A stretch of 64,000 nt of DNA from Schistocerca nitens (lineage: Eukaryota; Arthropoda; Insecta; Orthoptera; Acrididae): NCBI RefSeq assembly GCF_023898315.1, contig NC_064615.1, positions 1,185,893,413-1,185,957,412 on the forward strand, read 5' to 3'. Every line of letters starts with the position of its first letter. Within the stretch, counting starts at the first letter, position 1. The notes under the pieces are model-generated. The model saw only the letters and a list, made by a program, of their open reading frames with translations. It did not search any database and had not been told where the DNA came from. The translations under genes and the position numbers were made by a program. Below are positions 22,901 to 34,370 of this stretch, one piece after another.

Positions 22901-25900
22901 CACTGTCAGAACGTATTTCCGTAGGGTCTGAAACGTAGGGCGGTGCAACTACCAGTTATGCTGAGCGAATATTAGAGCAATGCTGTCGAACACGGCACAA
23001 GTACTGCACACTATGGGCGCTTAGAACTGACCGTCAGCACTTGTGTACGTTACGTATTGTGGTGCCTGGCAGCGCACAGTGAGTAGCCCCTCTGTCAGCC
23101 CACGCCAGATCTCACTTGCTTACGCTGCTAACGAGAGAAAGTCCCCGTCCCACCCCTCTTAGATGGGGGTAATGGTAACAGGGTAGAGTCGACAGCCCGT
23201 CTAAAACTGTCAGCACTGTCAGAACGTATTTCCGTAGGGTCTGAAACGTAGGGCGGTGCAACTACCAGTTATGCTGAGCGAATATTAGAGCAATGCTGTC
23301 GAACACGGCACAAGTACTGCACACTATGGGCGCTTAGAACTGACCGTCAGCACTTGTGTACGTTACGTATTGTGGTGCCTGGCAGCGCACAGTGAGTAGC
23401 CCCTCTGTCAGCCCACGCCAGATCTCACTTGCTTACGCTGCTAACGAGAGAAAGTCCCCGTCCCACCCCTCTTAGATGGGGGTAATGGTAACAGGGTAGA
23501 GTCGACAGCCCGTCTAAAACTGTCAGCACTGTCAGAACGTATTTCCGTAGGGTCTGAAACGTAGGGCGGTGCAACTACCAGTTATGCTGAGCGAATATTA
23601 GAGCAATGCTGTCGAACACGGCACAAGTACTGCACACTATGGGCGCTTAGAACTGACCGTCAGCACTTGTGTACGTTACGTATTGTGGTGCCTGGCAGCG
23701 CACAGTGAGTAGCCCCTCTGTCAGCCCACGCCAGATCTCACTTGCTTACGCTGCTAACGAGAGAAAGTCCCCGTCCCACCCCTCTTAGATGGGGGTAATG
23801 GTAACAGGGTAGAGTCGACAGCCCGTCTAAAACTGTCAGCACTGTCAGAACGTATTTCCGTAGGGTCTGAAACGTAGGGCGGTGCAACTACCAGTTATGC
23901 TGAGCGAATATTAGAGCAATGCTGTCGAACACGGCACAAGTACTGCACACTATGGGCGCTTAGAACTGACCGTCAGCACTTGTGTACGTTACGTATTGTG
24001 GTGCCTGGCAGCGCACAGTGAGTAGCCCCTCTGTCAGCCCACGCCAGATCTCACTTGCTTACGCTGCTAACGAGAGAAAGTCCCCGTCCCACCCCTCTTA
24101 GATGGGGGTAATGGTAACAGGGTAGAGTCGACAGCCCGTCTAAAACTGTCAGCACTGTCAGAACGTATTTCCGTAGGGTCTGAAACGTAGGGCGGTGCAA
24201 CTACCAGTTATGCTGAGCGAATATTAGAGCAATGCTGTCGAACACGGCACAAGTACTGCACACTATGGGCGCTTAGAACTGACCGTCAGCACTTGTGTAC
24301 GTTACGTATTGTGGTGCCTGGCAGCGCACAGTGAGTAGCCCCTCTGTCAGCCCACGCCAGATCTCACTTGCTTACGCTGCTAACGAGAGAAAGTCCCCGT
24401 CCCACCCCTCTTAGATGGGGGTAATGGTAACAGGGTAGAGTCGACAGCCCGTCTAAAACTGTCAGCACTGTCAGAACGTATTTCCGTAGGGTCTGAAACG
24501 TAGGGCGGTGCAACTACCAGTTATGCTGAGCGAATATTAGAGCAATGCTGTCGAACACGGCACAAGTACTGCACACTATGGGCGCTTAGAACTGACCGTC
24601 AGCACTTGTGTACGTTACGTATTGTGGTGCCTGGCAGCGCACAGTGAGTAGCCCCTCTGTCAGCCCACGCCAGATCTCACTTGCTTACGCTGCTAACGAG
24701 AGAAAGTCCCCGTCCCACCCCTCTTAGATGGGGGTAATGGTAACAGGGTAGAGTCGACAGCCCGTCTAAAACTGTCAGCACTGTCAGAACGTATTTCCGT
24801 AGGGTCTGAAACGTAGGGCGGTGCAACTACCAGTTATGCTGAGCGAATATTAGAGCAATGCTGTCGAACACGGCACAAGTACTGCACACTATGGGCGCTT
24901 AGAACTGACCGTCAGCACTTGTGTACGTTACGTATTGTGGTGCCTGGCAGCGCACAGTGAGTAGCCCCTCTGTCAGCCCACGCCAGATCTCACTTGCTTA
25001 CGCTGCTAACGAGAGAAAGTCCCCGTCCCACCCCTCTTAGATGGGGGTAATGGTAACAGGGTAGAGTCGACAGCCCGTCTAAAACTGTCAGCACTGTCAG
25101 AACGTATTTCCGTAGGGTCTGAAACGTAGGGCGGTGCAACTACCAGTTATGCTGAGCGAATATTAGAGCAATGCTGTCGAACACGGCACAAGTACTGCAC
25201 ACTATGGGCGCTTAGAACTGACCGTCAGCACTTGTGTACGTTACGTATTGTGGTGCCTGGCAGCGCACAGTGAGTAGCCCCTCTGTCAGCCCACGCCAGA
25301 TCTCACTTGCTTACGCTGCTAACGAGAGAAAGTCCCCGTCCCACCCCTCTTAGATGGGGGTAATGGTAACAGGGTAGAGTCGACAGCCCGTCTAAAACTG
25401 TCAGCACTGTCAGAACGTATTTCCGTAGGGTCTGAAACGTAGGGCGGTGCAACTACCAGTTATGCTGAGCGAATATTAGAGCAATGCTGTCGAACACGGC
25501 ACAAGTACTGCACACTATGGGCGCTTAGAACTGACCGTCAGCACTTGTGTACGTTACGTATTGTGGTGCCTGGCAGCGCACAGTGAGTAGCCCCTCTGTC
25601 AGCCCACGCCAGATCTCACTTGCTTACGCTGCTAACGAGAGAAAGTCCCCGTCCCACCCCTCTTAGATGGGGGTAATGGTAACAGGGTAGAGTCGACAGC
25701 CCGTCTAAAACTGTCAGCACTGTCAGAACGTATTTCCGTAGGGTCTGAAACGTAGGGCGGTGCAACTACCAGTTATGCTGAGCGAATATTAGAGCAATGC
25801 TGTCGAACACGGCACAAGTACTGCACACTATGGGCGCTTAGAACTGACCGTCAGCACTTGTGTACGTTACGTATTGTGGTGCCTGGCAGCGCACAGTGAG

Positions 25901-28900
25901 TAGCCCCTCTGTCAGCCCACGCCAGATCTCACTTGCTTACGCTGCTAACGAGAGAAAGTCCCCGTCCCACCCCTCTTAGATGGGGGTAATGGTAACAGGG
26001 TAGAGTCGACAGCCCGTCTAAAACTGTCAGCACTGTCAGAACGTATTTCCGTAGGGTCTGAAACGTAGGGCGGTGCAACTACCAGTTATGCTGAGCGAAT
26101 ATTAGAGCAATGCTGTCGAACACGGCACAAGTACTGCACACTATGGGCGCTTAGAACTGACCGTCAGCACTTGTGTACGTTACGTATTGTGGTGCCTGGC
26201 AGCGCACAGTGAGTAGCCCCTCTGTCAGCCCACGCCAGATCTCACTTGCTTACGCTGCTAACGAGAGAAAGTCCCCGTCCCACCCCTCTTAGATGGGGGT
26301 AATGGTAACAGGGTAGAGTCGACAGCCCGTCTAAAACTGTCAGCACTGTCAGAACGTATTTCCGTAGGGTCTGAAACGTAGGGCGGTGCAACTACCAGTT
26401 ATGCTGAGCGAATATTAGAGCAATGCTGTCGAACACGGCACAAGTACTGCACACTATGGGCGCTTAGAACTGACCGTCAGCACTTGTGTACGTTACGTAT
26501 TGTGGTGCCTGGCAGCGCACAGTGAGTAGCCCCTCTGTCAGCCCACGCCAGATCTCACTTGCTTACGCTGCTAACGAGAGAAAGTCCCCGTCCCACCCCT
26601 CTTAGATGGGGGTAATGGTAACAGGGTAGAGTCGACAGCCCGTCTAAAACTGTCAGCACTGTCAGAACGTATTTCCGTAGGGTCTGAAACGTAGGGCGGT
26701 GCAACTACCAGTTATGCTGAGCGAATATTAGAGCAATGCTGTCGAACACGGCACAAGTACTGCACACTATGGGCGCTTAGAACTGACCGTCAGCACTTGT
26801 GTACGTTACGTATTGTGGTGCCTGGCAGCGCACAGTGAGTAGCCCCTCTGTCAGCCCACGCCAGATCTCACTTGCTTACGCTGCTAACGAGAGAAAGTCC
26901 CCGTCCCACCCCTCTTAGATGGGGGTAATGGTAACAGGGTAGAGTCGACAGCCCGTCTAAAACTGTCAGCACTGTCAGAACGTATTTCCGTAGGGTCTGA
27001 AACGTAGGGCGGTGCAACTACCAGTTATGCTGAGCGAATATTAGAGCAATGCTGTCGAACACGGCACAAGTACTGCACACTATGGGCGCTTAGAACTGAC
27101 CGTCAGCACTTGTGTACGTTACGTATTGTGGTGCCTGGCAGCGCACAGTGAGTAGCCCCTCTGTCAGCCCACGCCAGATCTCACTTGCTTACGCTGCTAA
27201 CGAGAGAAAGTCCCCGTCCCACCCCTCTTAGATGGGGGTAATGGTAACAGGGTAGAGTCGACAGCCCGTCTAAAACTGTCAGCACTGTCAGAACGTATTT
27301 CCGTAGGGTCTGAAACGTAGGGCGGTGCAACTACCAGTTATGCTGAGCGAATATTAGAGCAATGCTGTCGAACACGGCACAAGTACTGCACACTATGGGC
27401 GCTTAGAACTGACCGTCAGCACTTGTGTACGTTACGTATTGTGGTGCCTGGCAGCGCACAGTGAGTAGCCCCTCTGTCAGCCCACGCCAGATCTCACTTG
27501 CTTACGCTGCTAACGAGAGAAAGTCCCCGTCCCACCCCTCTTAGATGGGGGTAATGGTAACAGGGTAGAGTCGACAGCCCGTCTAAAACTGTCAGCACTG
27601 TCAGAACGTATTTCCGTAGGGTCTGAAACGTAGGGCGGTGCAACTACCAGTTATGCTGAGCGAATATTAGAGCAATGCTGTCGAACACGGCACAAGTACT
27701 GCACACTATGGGCGCTTAGAACTGACCGTCAGCACTTGTGTACGTTACGTATTGTGGTGCCTGGCAGCGCACAGTGAGTAGCCCCTCTGTCAGCCCACGC
27801 CAGATCTCACTTGCTTACGCTGCTAACGAGAGAAAGTCCCCGTCCCACCCCTCTTAGATGGGGGTAATGGTAACAGGGTAGAGTCGACAGCCCGTCTAAA
27901 ACTGTCAGCACTGTCAGAACGTATTTCCGTAGGGTCTGAAACGTAGGGCGGTGCAACTACCAGTTATGCTGAGCGAATATTAGAGCAATGCTGTCGAACA
28001 CGGCACAAGTACTGCACACTATGGGCGCTTAGAACTGACCGTCAGCACTTGTGTACGTTACGTATTGTGGTGCCTGGCAGCGCACAGTGAGTAGCCCCTC
28101 TGTCAGCCCACGCCAGATCTCACTTGCTTACGCTGCTAACGAGAGAAAGTCCCCGTCCCACCCCTCTTAGATGGGGGTAATGGTAACAGGGTAGAGTCGA
28201 CAGCCCGTCTAAAACTGTCAGCACTGTCAGAACGTATTTCCGTAGGGTCTGAAACGTAGGGCGGTGCAACTACCAGTTATGCTGAGCGAATATTAGAGCA
28301 ATGCTGTCGAACACGGCACAAGTACTGCACACTATGGGCGCTTAGAACTGACCGTCAGCACTTGTGTACGTTACGTATTGTGGTGCCTGGCAGCGCACAG
28401 TGAGTAGCCCCTCTGTCAGCCCACGCCAGATCTCACTTGCTTACGCTGCTAACGAGAGAAAGTCCCCGTCCCACCCCTCTTAGATGGGGGTAATGGTAAC
28501 AGGGTAGAGTCGACAGCCCGTCTAAAACTGTCAGCACTGTCAGAACGTATTTCCGTAGGGTCTGAAACGTAGGGCGGTGCAACTACCAGTTATGCTGAGC
28601 GAATATTAGAGCAATGCTGTCGAACACGGCACAAGTACTGCACACTATGGGCGCTTAGAACTGACCGTCAGCACTTGTGTACGTTACGTATTGTGGTGCC
28701 TGGCAGCGCACAGTGAGTAGCCCCTCTGTCAGCCCACGCCAGATCTCACTTGCTTACGCTGCTAACGAGAGAAAGTCCCCGTCCCACCCCTCTTAGATGG
28801 GGGTAATGGTAACAGGGTAGAGTCGACAGCCCGTCTAAAACTGTCAGCACTGTCAGAACGTATTTCCGTAGGGTCTGAAACGTAGGGCGGTGCAACTACC

Positions 28901-30406
28901 AGTTATGCTGAGCGAATATTAGAGCAATGCTGTCGAACACGGCACAAGTACTGCACACTATGGGCGCTTAGAACTGACCGTCAGCACTTGTGTACGTTAC
29001 GTATTGTGGTGCCTGGCAGCGCACAGTGAGTAGCCCCTCTGTCAGCCCACGCCAGATCTCACTTGCTTACGCTGCTAACGAGAGAAAGTCCCCGTCCCAC
29101 CCCTCTTAGATGGGGGTAATGGTAACAGGGTAGAGTCGACAGCCCGTCTAAAACTGTCAGCACTGTCAGAACGTATTTCCGTAGGGTCTGAAACGTAGGG
29201 CGGTGCAACTACCAGTTATGCTGAGCGAATATTAGAGCAATGCTGTCGAACACGGCACAAGTACTGCACACTATGGGCGCTTAGAACTGACCGTCAGCAC
29301 TTGTGTACGTTACGTATTGTGGTGCCTGGCAGCGCACAGTGAGTAGCCCCTCTGTCAGCCCACGCCAGATCTCACTTGCTTACGCTGCTAACGAGAGAAA
29401 GTCCCCGTCCCACCCCTCTTAGATGGGGGTAATGGTAACAGGGTAGAGTCGACAGCCCGTCTAAAACTGTCAGCACTGTCAGAACGTATTTCCGTAGGGT
29501 CTGAAACGTAGGGCGGTGCAACTACCAGTTATGCTGAGCGAATATTAGAGCAATGCTGTCGAACACGGCACAAGTACTGCACACTATGGGCGCTTAGAAC
29601 TGACCGTCAGCACTTGTGTACGTTACGTATTGTGGTGCCTGGCAGCGCACAGTGAGTAGCCCCTCTGTCAGCCCACGCCAGATCTCACTTGCTTACGCTG
29701 CTAACGAGAGAAAGTCCCCGTCCCACCCCTCTTAGATGGGGGTAATGGTAACAGGGTAGAGTCGACAGCCCGTCTAAAACTGTCAGCACTGTCAGAACGT
29801 ATTTCCGTAGGGTCTGAAACGTAGGGCGGTGCAACTACCAGTTATGCTGAGCGAATATTAGAGCAATGCTGTCGAACACGGCACAAGTACTGCACACTAT
29901 GGGCGCTTAGAACTGACCGTCAGCACTTGTGTACGTTACGTATTGTGGTGCCTGGCAGCGCACAGTGAGTAGCCCCTCTGTCAGCCCACGCCAGATCTCA
30001 CTTGCTTACGCTGCTAACGAGAGAAAGTCCCCGTCCCACCCCTCTTAGATGGGGGTAATGGTAACAGGGTAGAGTCGACAGCCCGTCTAAAACTGTCAGC
30101 ACTGTCAGAACGTATTTCCGTAGGGTCTGAAACGTAGGGCGGTGCAACTACCAGTTATGCTGAGCGAATATTAGAGCAATGCTGTCGAACACGGCACAAG
30201 TACTGCACACTATGGGCGCTTAGAACTGACCGTCAGCACTTGTGTACGTTACGTATTGTGGTGCCTGGCAGCGCACAGTGAGTAGCCCCTCTGTCAGCCC
30301 ACGCCAGATCTCACTTGCTTACGCTGCTAACGAGAGAAAGTCCCCGTCCCACCCCTCTTAGATGGGGGTAATGGTAACAGGGTAGAGTCGACAGCCCGTC
30401 TAAAAC
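16948..30406. repeat. Satellite array: 43 x 313 bases, apparently identical
   Basis: One 313-base unit is repeated head to tail and fills 13,459 bases, exactly 43 units in the phase starting TGTCAGCACTGTCAG. Unit starts at 16948, 17261, 17574, 17887 and 30094 all fall on the 313 grid, and I saw no substitution or indel between the copies I compared. No frame of 60 codons or more is open anywhere in the array, so it does not encode protein. Each unit contains the palindrome TACGTTACGTA (first at 17099-17109), a repeated TGTCAG at its start, and a G-run GATGGGGGTAATGG. I did not recognise a CENP-B box or pol III boxes. Perfect homogeneity implies very recent amplification, ongoing gene conversion or unequal exchange, or assembly collapse or expansion. 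Confidence 0.97.
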
Positions 30407-31025
30407 TGAACGCTGGTCAAGCACGGAAACAGAAAGACGGTGAAAAAAAAAAAAAAGGGTAGAAACACTGTACGGTCCAAGGAAAAGAAGTTCAATACAC
30501 AGCAGCCAGAAAGGGCAATGTCACTGAGTTTCAGAGGTAACCTTCGTCTGTAACAGCGAGGTATAAGGAAGGGTCCTACAATCACAGTTGATTCTGCACA
30601 ACTACTCTATTAGCAGCCGAAAGGAATTGGCTTTCGAATGGGAACCAGAAACGCTTGAAAACAAGGTGACAAGTCAACCGATTCCTCCGCTGGAAAACAC
30701 GTCTAGTGTGTCATACACGGCATTAGTCACAGTACGTGTGTGATATGACAGGAATGTCTTATCGACGCACGTAATCTGTACGCCTGATAAGTGAGTGAGG
30801 TATTCCTTCTTGCCCTATTTAGGTGTTCGTATGAATGTGAATGTGATCACCCCTAAGGAAATGATGAAAACGTAACAGTTTGTCAATAGTTCGTCACATA
30901 AGCTGCAGCGAATTAACGCAACAGTTTCACAACCACACAGTTTCTCTGTGCTCTGTGAAAACGTATGTTTCTAACTATTTGAAGTTGCGTTCCGTTTTGG
31001 AAGTTTTGACTCTCGAATTCCTTTG
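30407..31025. other. Right flank of the satellite, with a reversed repeat fragment
   Basis: Bases 30409-30445 are, on the minus strand, similar to 31694-31735 (CTTTCTGTTTCCGTGC...GACCAGCGTTCAGTTTT against CTTCCTGTTTTCACGT...GACCTGTGTTCAGTTTTT). The satellite edge therefore lies within or beside a copy of that dispersed repeat. A 15-base A tract occurs near 30443-30457. No gene recognised. Confidence 0.4.
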
Positions 31026-31038
31026 TTGTAACATAGTT

Positions 31039-31232
31039 GCCGGCCGGAGTGACCGTGCGGTTCTGGGCGCTACAGTCTGGAGCCGAGCGACCGCTACGGT
31101 CGCAGGTTCGAGTCCTGCCTCGGGCGTGGATGTGTGTGATGTCCTTAGGTTAGTTAGGTTTAATTAGTTCTAAGTTCTAGGCGACTGATGACCTCAGAAG
31201 TTGAGTCGCATAGTGCTCAGAGCCATTTTTTT
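31039..31232 (+). mobile_element. tRNA-derived SINE, main family, copy 3
   Basis: A box TGACCGTGCGG (31050-31060), B box GGTTCGAGTCC (31105-31115), family body and T-rich tail. The 13-base TTGTAACATAGTT flanks it at 31026-31038 and 31233-31245. Confidence 0.88.
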
Positions 31233-31409
31233 TTGTAACATAGTTCGCACCCGTTTATTTGTTGTTTTCATTTCTCTGAGACGTCTATGTGGTATATCGC
31301 CTGTTTTCAGTATTCAACGCGTTTACTTGCGACGGTAACATATTCTTACCACATGACTCATATTCTATAACGAATGTATAGTATGACAACTGCAAAGACT
31401 ACAAAAAGA

Positions 31410-31810
31410 GAAGAAAATTTCAGTGGCCGGACGGACAGTTGATTACGTTGTGGACAAAAAATTGACGCGATGGAGGTTCGAACAAGGATCGCCCGCTTGG
31501 CAGTCCAACAGCGTACCCATTTTTTGTTTGTTTGTTTTTTTTTTTTCGTTGCGCCTGGTCTGGGCGGACGTCACACGAAGTCCGGTCACCTTTACTCAGG
31601 GGGGAACACGCTGAGGTGCCTTATACTGCCTGCACATCTTGAGCTTGGAGCGTCCACTGTCTCTATTTTGCTTTCTTTTCCCACAGTTCAGTTCATCTTC
31701 TTCCTGTTTTCACGTTTGACCTGTGTTCAGTTTTTGACGCGCTAAGCACAGGGCCATCTTACCACTAAATCTGAGGGGGGGAGCACTGGGGAGTTTTCCT
31801 TGTAAGCATT
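31410..31810 (+). repeat. Dispersed repeat, unnamed
   Basis: The stretch from CAGTGGCCGGACGGACAGTT through GTTCAGTTTTTGACGCG to CTAAATCTGAGGGGG resembles a common locust repeat that I know without a name, and part of it recurs inverted at 30409-30445. It contains a B-box-like GGTTCGAAC (about 31472) and a long T tract. It may be SINE-like; no protein motif. Confidence 0.35.
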
Positions 31811-31988
31811 AAAACTACAACCTCAACTTGGAAAGAAGGTGCTCGTATATGCAAATGCTTAGCATCTGGATGCAGCCACACGAGATAGGTAGCAGTAAAA
31901 CTGTCTACATTCCTATGCACAACGAAAGATTCAACAGACCTCCAGATGCGCCTGCCGGTGCGTGCTCACACTTGGCAGAGGGCCGCGC

Positions 31989-32034
31989 CTGCCTCCGCCT
32001 CCGCCTCCGCCTCCGCCACCACCACCACCACCGC
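31989..32034 (+). repeat. Microsatellite (CCTCCG)n followed by (CCA)n
   Basis: Four CCTCCG-type hexamers followed by about six CCA triplets. The open frames crossing it (poly-Pro or poly-His) are products of the repeat, not evidence of a gene. Confidence 0.8.
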
Positions 32035-32112
32035 CGAGGCAGCGATCTACTGCCACGCTGGCGCTCGCGGCTGCCGTGGGAACGTCGAGTCTGCGCGATT
32101 TTTCCGTTTCGA

Positions 32113-32240
32113 TTCCCTACAGGTCACCCAGGTATTTGTACGACTTGACCAGTTCCATATGTGACTCACTGACAGTACCGTCATAGGATACTACGTTTTT
32201 TCCGTTCTGTGGAGTGCAGAATTTTACATTTATGAACATT
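32113..32240 (-). pseudogene. CR1-like retrotransposon fragment, inverted relative of 32495-32620
   Basis: The minus strand reads TGTAAAATTCTGCA, AACGTAGTATCCTATGAC, GTCAGTGAGTCACATATGGAA and TCGTACAAATACCTGG, matching the plus-strand copy 300 bases away at most positions. It encodes part of the KSYKYLG region that follows the reverse transcriptase palm. Only ~130 bases survive. Confidence 0.65.
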
Positions 32241-32835
32241 TAAGGCCACTTGCTAATCTCTACATCTCTTAAGAATCAATATGCAGGTTCTTTCAGACAG
32301 TACTTCACTAAAGACAAACGCATTACTGCGGAAAGTCTCACGTTACTATTAGCATTGTAACCTCACACTGTTTGTACGTGACGCAGTTATCTATATTGAA
32401 GTACCGTCTGAAAGAGGCTGCATATAAATATTCAGTCAGATCATGATAAGATTTCAAAGTCGTGCTAATGTTGTCGACTTGTCTTAAATGTTCAGAAGTG
32501 TAAAATTGTGCATTTCATAAAACGAAAAACCGTAGTATCCTGTGACTGTAATGTCAGTGAGTCACAGATGGAATCGGCCAACTCATACAAATATCTGTAT
32601 GTAACACTTTGTAGGGACATCAAATGGAATGATCACACAGATTTCGCCATGGCTAAAGAAAATGGAAAATTCGACTTATTGGTTGAATACTGGGGAAGTG
32701 CAATTAGTGTACAAAGGAGACTGCTTAGAAATCGCTTGCGCGACCCATTCTAGCATATTGCTCAAGTGTGTGGGAGCCGTACTGAACAGTGGTGACAGGG
32801 CATATTGAACGTATACAGAGAAGGGCAGCACAAGT

Positions 32836-32847
32836 CGTCACAGGTTT
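32836..32847 (+). repeat. Target-site duplication, left (tandem tRNA-like insertion)
   Basis: CGTCACAGGTTT here and at 33591-33602. One extra base each side may also match, so the duplication is 12-14 bases. Confidence 0.8.
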
Positions 32848-33590
32848 GAAACTTCCTGGCAGATTAAAACTGTGTGCCCGACCGAGACTCGAACTCGGGA
32901 CCTTTGCCTTTCGCGGGCAAGTGCTCTACCAACTGAGCTACCGAAGCACGACTCACGCCCGGTACTCACAGCTTTACTTCTGCCAGTACCTCGTCTCCTA
33001 CCTTCCAAACTTTACAGAAGCTCTCCTGCGAACCTTGCAGAACTAGCACTCCTGAAAGAAAGGATATTGCGGAGACATGGCTTAGCCACAGCCTGGGGGA
33101 TGTTTCCAGAATGAGATTTTCACTCTGCAGCGGAGTGTGCGCTGATATGAAACTTCCTGGCAGATTAAAACTGTGTGCCCGACCGAGACTCGAACTCGGG
33201 ACCTTTGCCTTTCGCGGGCAAGTGCTCTACCAACTGAGCTACCGAAGCACGACTCACGCCCGGTACTCACAGCTTTACTTCTGCCAGTACCTCGTCTCCT
33301 ACCTTCCAAACTTTACAGAAGCTCTCCTGCGAACCTTGCAGAACTAGCACTCCTGAAAGAAAGGATATTGCGGAGACATGGCTTAGCCACAGCCTGGGGG
33401 ATGTTTCCAGAATGAGATTTTCACTCTGCAGCGGAGTGTGCGCTGATATGAAACTTCCTGGCAGATTAAAACTGTGTGCCCGACCGAGACTCGAACTCGG
33501 GAGTTCGAGTCTCGGTCGGGCACACAGTTTTAATCTGCCAGGAAGTTTCATATCAGCGCACACTCCGCTGCAGAGTGAAAATCTCATTCT
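32848..33590 (-). mobile_element. Tandem tRNA-like element, 301-base units with a snapback end
   Basis: GAAACTTCCTGGCAG starts at 32848, 33149 and 33450, a period of 301 bases, and the two full units look identical. On the minus strand each unit has a perfect A box TAGCTCAGTTGG (32940-32929) and a B-box-like AGTTCGAGTCTC (32895-32884), with a TTGCC/GGCAA anticodon-type stem between. The loop CGCGAAA lacks the invariant U33, so it is not a working tRNA. The third unit stops after ACTCGAACTCGGG and turns back as its own reverse complement for about 95 bases, forming a near-perfect hairpin. The whole lies between 12-14-base direct repeats inside a CR1-like copy. From memory the unit is a common locust SINE; tandem organisation is unusual for SINEs. 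Confidence 0.8.
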
Positions 33591-33962
33591 CGTCACAGGT
33601 TTGTTTGCCCCCTGGGAAAAGTGTTGCAGTGAAGCTGAAGAAACTCAACTGGCAGACTCTTGAAGACAGACGTAAGCTAAGTCTACTAAGTTTCAAGAAC
33701 CGGCTTTAAATGATTACTCCACGAATATACTACCACTCCCTATGTATCGCTTACATCGGGATCGTGAGGACAAGATTAGAATAATTACAACGGGTACAGA
33801 GACATTAAAAAACAATCATTCTATCCGCGCTCCCTACGTGAATGGAATCGGAAGAAACACTAATAACCACTTCACAGGTCGTTTTCAGAGTATAGATGTA
33901 GATGTAGATAATAACATTTCACTTAATGCACGAGTGATTCGAATTCTTCTCGTATACACTGC

Positions 33963-34370
33963 AGGTGGTAGCCCATGTCGGTACCAATGACTTGTGTCGC
34001 TTTGGATCGGAGGACATTCTGTCTGGTTTCAGGCGGCTAGCGGAAATGGTGAAGACTGCGAGATTAAGGCGGAGCTCACCATCTGAAGCACCGTTGACAG
34101 AACCGACTGTGGTCTTTTGGTGCAGGGCCGAGGCTCAGGCGGTTCTGTGACCGTGTAGGCTGCAGATTCCTTGACTTGAGCCACAGGGTGGTGGGTTTCC
34201 GGGTTCCGCTTAATAGGAGTCCACTACATACAGGAGGCGGCTACACGGGTAGCGGGGGCTGTGTGGAAGGGACTGGGAGGTTTTCTGGGTTAGAGGGTCT
34301 CAGGAAACCACACACAGGGCGTCAGTCTAAAATGGGGGCAGGTAAAACACACAAAGGTAGTTGAAGAAAC
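33963..34370 (+). pseudogene. CR1-like ORF1 remnant with SGNH esterase motifs
   Basis: The frame opens with VVAHVGTNDLCRFGSEDI, then SGFRRLAEMVKTARLR. The HVGTND part is the block III signature of SGNH/GDSL hydrolases found in ORF1 of CR1-type retrotransposons. After a frame change comes CRFLDLSHRVVGF, then a degraded version of the final Asp-His block (PLHTGGGY where D..H would be expected) and VEGTGRFSG. The N-terminal Ser block is missing. The esterase is thought to help the retrotransposon particle; this copy is dead. Confidence 0.55.

Larger units (their letters stand above)
32470..33925 (+). pseudogene. CR1-like non-LTR retrotransposon, post-RT region to 3' end (interrupted)
   Basis: Frames read KCKIVHF, SYKYLYVTLCRDIKWNDH and a following block typical of the region after the RT palm. 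After an insertion (32848-33590) the element resumes with the LEDRRKLSLLSF and APYVNGIGRN-type C-terminal blocks and ends CAGAGTATAGATGTAGATGTAG. Several stops break the frame. The 3' tail is shared with the fragments at 16270 and 41120. Domain order is seen; the clade (CR1/L2-like) is inferred from motif style. Confidence 0.65.

Noticed and set aside
16948..30406. CRISPR-like regular repetition
   Set aside because: There are no unique spacers between short repeats; the whole 313-base unit repeats head to tail, as in a eukaryotic satellite.
31828..32148. Proline/histidine-rich protein frames
   Set aside because: Three overlapping frames are all kept open by the (CCTCCG)n(CCA)n microsatellite; no gene evidence.
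32875..32947. Functional tRNA gene on the minus strand (perfect A box, good B box)
   Set aside because: The anticodon loop lacks U33, the acceptor strands do not pair, and it is repeated within a 301-base mobile unit, so it is a tRNA-derived element.
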